NCBI RefSeq assembly: GCF_030463565.1
Contig: NC_134646.1
Span: 40,059,240 to 40,123,239 of the forward strand
Source of the DNA: Pelecanus crispus
Lineage: Eukaryota > Chordata > Aves > Pelecaniformes > Pelecanidae
DNA: 64,000 bases
Direction of reading: 5' to 3'
Shown here in pieces: positions 26,001-38,000 of the stretch (position 1 is its first letter; every line of letters begins with the position of its first letter). Under the pieces are notes generated by a model, which was not told the DNA's origin, did not search any database, and saw only the letters and a list, made by a program, of their open reading frames with translations. The position numbers were made by a program, and so were the translations under genes.

Positions 26001-29000
26001 CCAGGTGCTCTGGGGACATAGAAGAATATTTTTTGGTGATAAAGTATTTGGCTTACTGCTTAAATAGGTACAAATATTCAGACAAACAGAGGTAGCATAT
26101 TAAGATGATTTCATGTTGCTTTTATTATTTGGCAGTGTGAAAGGTGCTCTTATTGAATAACAAAAGTGGCAGCACTGTAGGAAGGGAACTACTGGGAGAG
26201 TAGTTTTACTGTGTGCATTCATTCCTACAGGTCTCTTCAGAGGAATCTGCTAAAGAAGCTTTCTGCTGACATTTTCAAGAAATACCAAGACCTTAAAAAT
26301 CTGTAAGGGAGTGCTTTAACTTAAAATATCTGTTTAGTGTCTGAAATATTCATCCTCTCCCTCTCACATACACACACACAGAGCTTAACATCTAAGTGAT
26401 AACCCTCAGTTTATACTCAAAATTCTGTTTTGTCTTACCCTTAACCTGTTTGCCTCAAATAGCTTGATTTGACATCTCTCTCTCTGCAAAACCATCATTT
26501 CTGCATATTTAAGTTTTTTATATTGAGTATTTTATACCAGAAAAATCCTCAACTTTCATCTGAAGGAAGTTACAATTATAATGAACCGTAATATGCCAAA
26601 AGAAATTAAAGTAACTTAATCCATTTATTCTGCAAAACAAAAGTTTGGAAACTTAAACTTCCCATTGTCATGGGAAGCTCACTGACGTGGCACTTGGTTT
26701 TACTCCCAATTGTGTCTGGTACCAATTTGATAATGCCCTAACTAGTCACATTGTTACGGCAACACAATACTGTGTTATGTTTTATGGTGTGTAACATATA
26801 TGTTGTGCAAAGATCACAGCCTTTAACAAGTTTGCTTTATGTAGAATTAGTGAAATTAAGAATTAAATGCAAAAGCCTAGAGCAGGGCTCCTATGTCACC
26901 AATTCAAGGCACTTAAAAGTCCTAGAAAACTTACTGAGGTGTAACTTTTATGGAAACTGTGCTGTACTGCAGCACCATCTTGTGTTCACAAAGCTAAGTG
27001 CCATTATTACCTTACAGTCTTGAAAGATAACGTTTTCATTAAAAGAAATACATCCATATCTATATGTACAAACCATTTGTTTCTAATATTAATTTCACAC
27101 ATTTCTGATCGATAACTGTACATTTCCAGAAAGCTCCTGAGCAGTGTTTGACACAAACCCATTTTGTAAAAGCCAGTGTCGGATTTCTTATTGCTTTTTA
27201 ACAGGAATGCACCTGGGTGCTTTATTAACTGTAATTTAATTAAAAGGATTTATATTTAAATATTACTCAGTGAATAACACTATAATGCTTTGAAATAATT
27301 TTAAAAGGATTGAATGTTTGCAGTTGATAATACCTTTGAATTTATTATTTCATCAAAGTAAATAAACAGAAGGAAAATTTAGTATTCTTTAGTTTACAGA
27401 AAATTAGTAAGATTCATTTTACATTTTTATTACATTACCTTAAAAATGCAGAATTTTGAAAATTCTCTGATGCTATAAACAGAAAATTCAAAAACACACG
27501 TTAATTTGACATTTGCCATGCAAAATTTTGTTGCTTGTATCAGGGTTCTGGCTAAACATTCAGATCAGGTCACACAGGTGAGAACAGCAAGGTTAGGACC
27601 TAAAACAGGAGGTCATGTACAACCACTTCGTTGTTCATCTCAGGCAAACCAAGCGTCCCTTTGAATGCATTTTGTAATGCTGCTGGGAGGGGGGATGTTT
27701 ATTTTAAAACACCTTTGCATTCTTTGCAGCTATAGCTGTGAAATGGGTATTGTCAAATTTAGCATGTAACAAGTTTGACAGCTTCTTTTCAAGTACCACA
27801 CATGCCTTCAGCTTAGTTCATAGATTAATTTGTTATTTATGCTTGCTTTGACTTTGCACGCTTAGAGAATTAGTTGTTGTTGTATCTTCTTAGGTATCTT
27901 CAGAATAATAAAATCAGAGCTGTGTCTGAACATGCTTTCAAAGGTTTATACAACTTGACAAAACTGTAAGTATTGCTTTTCGAATACTGAAGTAAAGAGC
28001 AATGGGAAGAGCTCTGAGAGTCATTACGGATGTCTCACTCTTATTTGATTCAATGTTAGGAAGCTGCAAACTGGTCCAAATCTTTAATTCAATGATTGGA
28101 TTGAGAAAGCAAAGATAGATTAAAAATTATCTGTGCAAGTTTATCCAATAGGACAAGACTTTGAAAATACAAGTGGCTTCCATACTTCACACCCGTTCCC
28201 CAAATATGGTAGTTACCTGCAAAAAGTCAGAAAGAATGAAGAAGGAATGAAACAAAAGCAAGAGCTTGCAATCAATCAAAACTCTTTAATTTTGTATTTT
28301 GGTTTACAGAAGGAAACCAAAGTAACCAGTATCAGTAATGAAAAGAACACTATTTTCTTTATTTTGCAGCAGCTTTTTGAAAGATGCTTCTAACTTTTAA
28401 GGAAAACGCTCAGTGAGAGAGATGATACATAAATTGTGTTGTTCAGTTCAGCTTTTTGTTTATGCAGTGTTTTTAAGAGGAAAATTTTTTAAAATGTTGT
28501 ACCTCTTCTTTTTCCATCATGAGTATGGTTGATTATCTGTTATTATAGCTGTTGTTATTACCTTCCCAGACCATTTACAGTACACACACACACTTCTAAG
28601 GCTTTCTTTTTCAATGATTTTGGTATCTACATTTGACTAACAACCTTAGCTGAGACTGAATGAGATCCTGGGAACATTCATGGAATTAATCACTCCACAG
28701 CAGGAAAATGGAAAGGGCCTGAAATATGACACAGTTTTATTTACCTTGCTGTGTTTTCTTACAGATAAGACAAAATATTCTACATAACTGTTCCAGAAGT
28801 TCACACTACAGAGAGTCCCGCCTTGTTCTCAAAGGAGGACATGAAAATTACCATAATCAAAAATTATAATTATGAAAACATTTTAACAGTATTCTGACAT
28901 GAAGGAAAAATCTTAAAACTCATTTTCATGCATCTGATGCTAATTAATCATTCCATTTGTTTATCTTTTGTTGGTCTTGTTTAAGATACCTGAGTAACAA

Positions 29001-32000
29001 CAAGTTAACCACTTTGAAGCCTGGTGTCTTTGAAGACCTCCACAAACTTGAATGGCTGTATGTTGTTTTCTTATTTGTATGTTTATTTTCTCAATGAATA
29101 ATTAAAGAAAGAGAAAGGAATATTTGCATTCCTTTCATTTTTGTGCATAGTAGTACTTCATATGAAATAATAATTAAGGAGCTCCTGTTACACTGTGTGA
29201 GGTAAAAATCCAATTGACTTTGGTGAGAGCCAAAATTAGTTCTTGGGCTTTAATGGCTCCAATGACTGATGACTTTTACCATACTAAATAATGTTTATTA
29301 GTAATTGTTTGTTACAAATTAATACATGAAATAACTCAGATACTATCAAAAAGTAGAAAGAGAATTTTTTGGGCAGGTCTTTCCCTGTAAATAGTGCTTG
29401 AAATGTCCCAGACGAAATGACTGTCATAACCTGAAATTTTGGTTTATTACTGCTTTTCAGACAGATTAAAATGAAATACTATTTTGACTCAGTAAAGTTA
29501 TTAAAAATAAGCAAATAATAACATGCCTAACATTTTTCTGTGTGTTTGGAACTGCTGGATTGCCATGGAACACTGTTATGTGGTGCTGCTTTATTTTCAC
29601 AGGGAATCCATTCAAAGTGTCTTGATCAAAGAATTTTAAAAACTTGCAAGAAAACACTATTTTCTAAGTTGAAAGTAATTACTTTCTCTAAGTTAATTTT
29701 TTTTTAAATTAAATTCTTCAGAAAGGAAATTAATTCAATGAACACCCTTGACCTGCTAAGGAGTAGTGCGTTAATTTTTTAAGTAGCTTGAATGGACATT
29801 TGAAGAAATCCATTTCAAAGTATGTTACTTTTTATCATCTGTTCAATTTAAGACTGCAGACCATTATAAAACTGATACATGTTTTGCTGTGATTTATAGG
29901 ATAATTGAAAATAATAGGATAAATCGGATCTCTCCATTAACATTTTATGGACTCAAATCACTTATTCTCCTGTAAGTATTGAATAAGAACCAAAAGTGTT
30001 ATTTAAAAGAACAGAACAGAAAGGACAGATATATACAAAAACCTTTTTATGACGACTCTGATTGCTCACCATGGAGGGCTGGCGGTACATCTGCAGCTTT
30101 TTCTTACCCCCAGGCAAGATGTGCTGGTGTAGGAGGAATTTGGCAGCAGCGGACATGCAGTGCCTGGAAAAGTATAGGGAGGTGGGTGGGAAAAATGGTA
30201 AAAAGACGACGTCACTGAGAGGGCAAGGACATGACAGCTGCAGCAATGGGTGCCAGTTGTCCTCCAGAGCCACGGTGCAAGAAGCGGGGGTCCCATAGCT
30301 CCTGCCCCTTGGCAGCAGCCTGGCCTCCCTCCCCGAGACCCTGACCAGAACTTGCCGCTTCCCTCTCCAGATCCCAACACGAGGGACCCCCTTCCCCTGC
30401 AGCCCAGAAGGAAACCTTCCTCCATCTCCCCTTTCCTTCGTCTCCAACAGAAGTTACGTGTTATGACAGAATAGTCAAGATATTTGTATTGACTTGCTAT
30501 GTTTTATTTAAAAAGCAGTGAAGTGAACATCTTTCCTTTACCTGGTAATTAACAAGTTAAGGATAGACTACTGCTCCACAGAATGCCATAGGGAAAATAT
30601 GTAGAAGTTTAAGAAAATAATACTACCTCCAAACTATCAAGCTTTGACTGCCTTTTTTCCAAAAGTACAAACATAAGAGACATGATTTTTTTCTATAATA
30701 TAATTTTTGGCAAATACAGCCAGTTGTGCTATTTTTTTTTTTCAGAGACTTGATGAATAATTCTCTTGCTCGTTTGCCTGATGAACCTCTGTGCCAGCAT
30801 ATGCCAATACTAAACTGGCTGTAAGTCTACCTTATTTCACTAGAAAGATATTATTTTGTTGTCTTTGTATGGTGCTTCCACACTGCTTTTTCTAACAGGG
30901 TGCTGGATCTTGCAGAGTGCCTGCAGGGTCACTGCAGGGTTGATGACCTGAAGTCATCAGCTAGGCGTGCAGAAAAATTAGATGTCTAGTTCCCACTCTC
31001 TTTTGTGCAGTCATGAAGTTCTGGTAGAATTTTTCTTTAATTACCTTAGAATAACTGCCGTAATTTATTTTCAGTGATCGATGTTTTGTTTTTATATCCC
31101 AGAGACCTTGAGGGCAACCATATCCATCATGTAAGAAATGTCACCTTCATCTCCTGCAACACGCTAACTGTACTGTAAGTAACAGGATATGCTAGCCAGC
31201 CAGAGTGAGATATGCTTGTGCTGAACAGTCAACTGATTCATTACAGCTAATATAAAAGTTTCCTGAGTATCATGGTTATTTAGATCTCAAGAAGATTAAA
31301 TTAAAGTGCTTGGTTTTAAATGAGCGCCAGACAGACTAACCACCGTAGACATTTATAGCAAAGTTCAGCATTGATATATGCAACTATATGAAGCGATTTG
31401 GACTGATAATAAGATTTAGAATTTTTCTAGGAGGCAAAAATCTCATAATGAAAAGCAGCAAACACACAAAATACATAGCTTGTTTCTTCATTTTAAAGAG
31501 TTTGATTGGCTGGTTCATTGGCTGGCTCAGAAATTTTAGAATTTTCCCCAAAATTTCTTAAGTGATGTTGTAATCATCTTCAGAAAATCCTTTCAACCTT
31601 TTGCTAGGTTACTATGCTCCATGGTACCTGTCACTTTCAATTCTTAACTCTTCTGCAATACCCATATTCTTGGCTTTCTCTTTGCTTTTAAAATCCAGGT
31701 CGTTCATTTAAGGAGCAAGCTCGGTGGCAGATGAAACAGGGGTGAAGGAAAAGTTGCATGCCTTGTGCGTGTGCCTGAGATGCAATTAGGTCACAAGCCT
31801 TCCAGCCCACTTAATCTTCCTCCTGCTTTCAGTCAATTTATAGCAGCCTCCTCTGTGTGTGTGTGTGTGTGTATGTGTGTGTGTATATATGTGCATGTAT
31901 ATACAGACACACACACATATACACAAATACATGCGTGTATAGGCAACAAAAGTTGGTTATCAAATGGTAAGCTTCTAGATCCGATTAGCTTGTTGATTGA

Positions 32001-35000
32001 ATTGGGCAAATATTTGAAGATGCAGAGAAGAGAGAGTTTTTAAAGTTTATAACTAGTTTTCTCCAAAACCAAATAGACCTCAAGATGCAGCAATATAAGT
32101 TTGTTTTGTTCTTTCAGGGTGATGAGACAGAATAAAATCAACTCCTTAAATGAAAACAGCTTTTCTTCTCTCCAGGTGTTAGATGAATTGTGAGTTGATT
32201 TCTTCTCTTACTTGTACGATAAGACACAAAGTTTTATGATTTATATTGCAAATATAACTTATCAGAAATTCTATTTCATATAAAATGCTCTGGAGACAGC
32301 ACCCATCCTCAGGGTTTTTTCTACATGTTTAACAGGGAAGAAATAGTCGATAAAATACATACTCTGTATCAGTAATATCAGGCTTTTTGCTCATAATATC
32401 GTTATGTTCCCTGAATAAAATAATATTAATTAATCTTACATCACCACAGTCTAGATGTGTGTGAGCTTTAATACTCTGTCCACAGTTATTAGGATTTATT
32501 TTTAGTGAAAATAAGGAGCAAGGTATACAGAAGAACTAAGGGAAAGATATGCTGGCTAGCCCATGTGAAAGAATTCCCATCTTGAAACAACATGTTTAAT
32601 TTCTTTCCAAGTTCCTACAACCCAAGTTAAGGGTATTTTACTGTCTTTTTGGTGTAAATAGAATAATAATATATTATGTATCTAATGGCATATCTGAACT
32701 AACTAGACAAAGACAGATCTGATGGATGTAGCTTCCCACCTTGTTTTAACAACATTCTTTTATAGTGCAAGTTTCTGATAACCTATGTAATAAATAATGT
32801 TCTATTTGGCAAATACAGCAAAACTGTGTGTCTTGAAATTGAAAAACTGTTCAGTAAAATTACTGAGCCTAGTAAGAACTTACTGTGTCCTACCTGTGGC
32901 TGTTTCTGCAGAGATTTGGCTAGCAACAAGATTGAATCACTTCCTCCCTATATATTTAAGGATCTAAAGGAGCTTTCACAACTGTAAGGATTCTTGATTA
33001 TTATTATATATAACTATATAGTACTCACTTGATATGACGTTTTCAGTCATGAATGCTGGGAAAGGAAAGAGCACCTTTGTTTGCATGCATCATTTAAGCT
33101 GTGCCTAAAAAAATACCTATCCAAAAGTAATTCTGTATAACATTTTTCCTGGAATGGTTTTGTAAAAGATATGTATTTTCATGTCCCAAAACATAGCAAG
33201 TTCAAATTCTACCTTTTTCTAGATCTTGTTAGTATATACAAAATGAGCTATGCTAGCTGTATCATGAGAAATTAATAATTTGATGGGGATGTTTAATGTG
33301 ATATCAAGATTTGGCTCTAAAAATAGATCATAAACATGTAAGAGCATCATACAGATGTCTTGTCTGCAACTGCTTTTTTCCTGTGAAAGAGTTCCAAAAA
33401 ATCATGAGGTATTATAAAACCAGAAAGACATTCGCTCTTTTTCCCATGATGCGTATATAGGCAAATTCTCAAATGCTGGAAAGCTGCTGGAAAGTCCCAG
33501 TCTTTCTCACATAATCTGAAAGAGTCACTGGTCACAAAATTGAAGACCTCTCCGGAGAAGAGGAGGTAGTATGTGGAATGACTTAGTTTTGTGCTTTTCC
33601 GGCTTCCTTGAGATCCATCACGATACACTGGGGCAACCAAGTGCGTACAGTTGCATTTATTGAGTTTCACATCTTAGTTACAATATCAAGACGAAAACAT
33701 AAGGAAGAGTTATAAGGAGAAGAAAAAGAGGATGTACCTAGAAACACTCTTGCACAGAGTAATAGCATCTAATGCTAATGTCTATTTTTACATTCCACTG
33801 CCTCTGCCTCTTCTTGAACTCACATGAATTATTAAAAAAAAATTAGATTTTAGCAACTAGCAAAACCAATTGTAATTTATTTCTAAATGCATGCAGTTCA
33901 GCTAAGTTCTTTTACTTGAAAAACAAGTCCAGGAAGTTTAAAAACTAAATATTTCTACAGTCAAAACCTTTAAGCATCAGGCTGGGGGAGGCAGTTGTGC
34001 GTGTGTGTGTGTGTATGTGGCAACAGCATGCCTGTGAAGCATCTGACTATTCTTTCCACTGGCTTAGCAAGCTGAATAACACTAAATGAATGTTACCATT
34101 TGGAGTTGTAACTGCCAATTGTACAAGTCCTTCCTATAGGACTGGAAAAGCAAATGGATTATGTAGTTTGACTTTATCTTTGGAACAAGCTTTAAGGAAG
34201 ATGTACAAAGTTATTTATGCCTTGTGTTGTATTTACAGGAACCTTTCGTACAACCCAATCAAGAAAATACAAATAGACCAGTTTGATTTTCTAATTAAAC
34301 TCAAATCCCTGTAAGTATCAAGTTTTTATATTTTAGCTATATTTTCTTTGTGATTATGCACATCTCCTTCAGAAGGACACGATCTAGAATATGTTCGATA
34401 AGAAATTGCCCTTGAAATAGCTTATAGTTATGTTGATGATCCTCAACAATTTGAACCTGGAAAAGAATTACTAGCAATACTTAAATTTTCCTTCCTGAAA
34501 ATATCAGTTTCATAATGGAAATCTTTCCAACAAAAAGAGTTCATAGATTCAGCTTAGAGAAGGACATTGTCTTTTCTGCTGTTACGGAACAAGATTAATG
34601 CGACCCTCGTTTGACCTTGCACAATTTGTTCACAGGGCTTAAGGGTCATGCAACATCCAGTTGGGGCTATTAATGCCATGGGCAGGTACCATTAGGATAT
34701 GTAAAGACAGGAATTATAAAGGAATTTGGTATATGTACAAGTTTGGGGACATATTTCCATTCTTACAGAATCTAGTGTTAACACCATGAAAAGAACAATA
34801 TAAACCAAGTACAATTCAGCCCCCATGTCAGAGGGAGGTGGGACTCTTACCAATCTTTTTGAAGAGTTTAGGGGGAGTTTTTGTGGGTGCACTAACACAG
34901 CAGCTCTAACTTGAATTCTGCCAGCAGAGCTCTTCCTAAAACTCTCTGGTAGTGCAGTGATGGTCTTGCAAATCTGAAACTATCCTGTGGTAGATTTAAG

Positions 35001-38000
35001 CACATCTTCATGAGCCGCTGTACGTCTGCAATAACCAGCCTGGCAGAGCACAGTGTTGGTTCTTGTCAGTCATCATTTCAAAGTGGTTGTGGAGATCCAA
35101 AAAGAGATATTTCCTTGGATAGCAGCATAATAGGAGTTTATGATTTGACCCCTGAGCTGTAGCCAGCAGTGCAGATGCCTTTGTTGATCAATCCCACTTC
35201 CTCACAGTGATTTGGAATTCATTGGCCAAATTCAACTAAATTTGGTAAATGGCTAGTGACCTTAAAATACTAAGCCTGTATAATTTTCATGACAACAAGC
35301 AGCTGAGCACAGAAAAAAATAATTAATTGCCTCCCTGTCAGGCTAGAACATGTATTTTATCTATTATTTAACACCAAAGAACTCATGCAGTTGACTGAAC
35401 GTGACCTTCCATATTTTTAATTTCAGAGAGTTGTTAAATCTTGAGATAGACAATGTTTCAGGACTCAGTTTGTAGACAACCATTTGCCGCCATCCTAGTT
35501 AAAATAGTGAGAATAGCTGGGGAAAGCACACCCCAGGATTCACAGCAGTGGTTAAATAAAACAAGGAAACTTCCGTATTTGGGGCTTTATTCTTGTCTTC
35601 TAGCAAAACTGCTCACCAGCCCAAAGCAACTAACCAGTAAGACTCGTACCTTTCTCCACTTTTGCCTAAATGTGCTCAGAACTCATGGGAATATTGTGCT
35701 CAAAGCATTGAACGGTGAATTCAAATAAGGCTTCCCACAAGAAGAACCAAAGACCTCTGACTGGTTGCAATTCAGAAGACGCGTTGCACATCTAACCAGT
35801 GGATGGGATGGACTAGAAGAATGCAGAAACTGAAGTTCTAAAGGAACAACATACACGGTTACACTTTACTGGTCTAGCAGGGGAAATAATAGTGTCATTT
35901 TCAATATATTAAAAAAAAAAAAAAGAAATCCCATCTATGTGTCATAAGAAAGCCAGCATTTTCCCTTACATGCTGTGTTCTGTGTCCCAGCCTCCTGCTG
36001 CTCTTGACACAATGAAGACTGAATTCCTGCAGTAGTTTGTTTGTCTAGTAAGTCACTCCCTGAGATAAAAAAATGGAAGAGACATGTAAAATATTGCTAT
36101 TGGAACAAGTTATTATTTTCCCAGAGATGATGAAAGAACATTAGTACAACAATACTTTGGAAGGGCAACATAATAATCGGAGGTTGCACTGCTGAGAGCA
36201 CTAAAAGAACCGCCTTTGTGATTTTGGAAGAACAGCAAGTTTATTAGAATTAACTGCAATTCATTTTATTCCTCTCTAGCTTTTACACAGACTTTCTGTT
36301 CAAGTTTCAAAGTGATGACAGATTAGATGCAATTAAAGTTCATCTCTAGTTACATATAATCATAGAAACACAATTAAATGCTCATAAAGATTGTTCTTTT
36401 ACTACTGAGTTTCTATTGCCTTTTATTGAGAGTATATTGTTTACAGCAGCTTGGAGGGCATTGAAATTGCAAACATCCAGAGAAGAATGTTCAGATCCCT
36501 GAGAAATCTTTCCCACATGTAAGTAACTCAAGTTGCTCCAGGGGAGGTTTAGATGGGATATTAGGAAAAGTTTCTTCACCAAAAGGGTTGTGAAGCACTG
36601 GAACAGGCTGCCCAGGGAAGCGGTTGATTCCCCATCCCTGGAGGTATTTAAAAGACGTGTAGATGTGGTGCTTAGGGACCTGGCTTAGTGGTGGACTTGG
36701 CAGTGCTAGGTTAAATGTTGGACTTGTTGATCTTAAAGGTCTTTTCCAACTTAACAATTTTATCATTCTAAGTAGATTATTCCAGTTTGCTTTCTTTGGT
36801 CTGAATTTTACAATTTGAAGAATACTGAATAATTAAAAACAAAAGTGTATGAGAAGCGGCATGTGAGCAGTTGTCAAATTTGACAGTTTTTAATTAAGTT
36901 TTCTTCTTTCAGATTATGTTTCCTGAGTAGCTACTAGAGAGTTTTGATACTCTGGTAACCAAACTAGAACCATCTCTTATCTGTTTTTCTTTCTCACAAC
37001 CAGATATTTTAAGAAATTCCAGTACTGTGGATATGCCCCTCATGTGCGCAGCTGTAAGCCCAATACTGATGGGATTTCATCCCTTGAGAATCTTTTAGCC
37101 AGCATCATACAGAGAGTGTTTGTCTGGGTTGTATCTGCCATCACCTGCTTTGGAAATATTTTTGTTATCTGCATGAGGCCTTACATCAGATCGGAGAATA
37201 AGCTCCATGCCATCTCAATAATGTCTCTCTGCTGTGAGTACTCCATGCATGAAAGAATATTGGTTGAGTCTGCTCATAGTGTGCATGATATTTGTTATTA
37301 CAATCTAGTGACATATTTCCAGCACTGGGTTGACTGAAGTTTAATGCTGTTGCGAATGACAATAAAAAACGCTGTACCTTATGCACCAGGAGGTCTCTCT
37401 GGCAGCTGATAAATTCCAAAGGTTTCATGTTTGATTTTAACGCTGCAGCTACTGTGTCAAATTCCCACTTTCTTCAGCAAGAAGAAATACAATTCTAAAT
37501 TTTTCAAAGGCCCATAAACATAAATTTTACTATGCATTTTTGAGTAAATGGCAATTTGTGTGTGTGAACATTGTGTTCAACACAGTTATTCTATTTTTTG
37601 CATGAGCAGAAGGTTACTTATGGAAATATAGAAAAATCAGTCCCTCCCAGCTCCCCAACATTAAGAATTAGGGGGATTTTTTTTAGTCCTAAAAGCAAGA
37701 CAGGTTTATGGACAAACTACTCGGCAGTATAGTCACCATAATCTCAAGTACCCTGTCTCAATACAGGAGAGTCTACAAGTATTTCACATATGCAATTAGT
37801 TGCATTTTGAAAGGTAATTTTCAACAGTGTATAAAATGAGTGCAACATTTCTAAATACAGCATGTCAGTGATTTTGAAACTTTGTTGTTTAACCATTGGA
37901 ACAGTCTCAACACCACACAAAACTTCCAGCCAAAACACCTGTGAAGACTTCAGCTCTATGTTGACATCTCCTCTTCACTTACTAGTCTCAGAAGACTATG

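Larger units (their letters stand above)
24936..29899 (+). other. RXFP1 introns 4 to 7
   Basis: Introns of about 0.8-1.6 kb between the LRR exons. They are AT-rich with short CA runs (near 26370 and 28573). Nothing else was recognised. Confidence 0.7.
32190..36446 (+). other. RXFP1 introns 11 to 13
   Basis: AT-rich introns with a short GT repeat near 33998-34014 and an A run near 35909. No exon, RNA or mobile element is recognised outside the listed LRR exons. Confidence 0.65.

Noticed and set aside
29962-30447. 161-codon minus-strand frame in RXFP1 intron 8
   Set aside because: No recognisable domain, and overlapping frames are open on both strands. Treated as a compositional effect of the GC-rich block.
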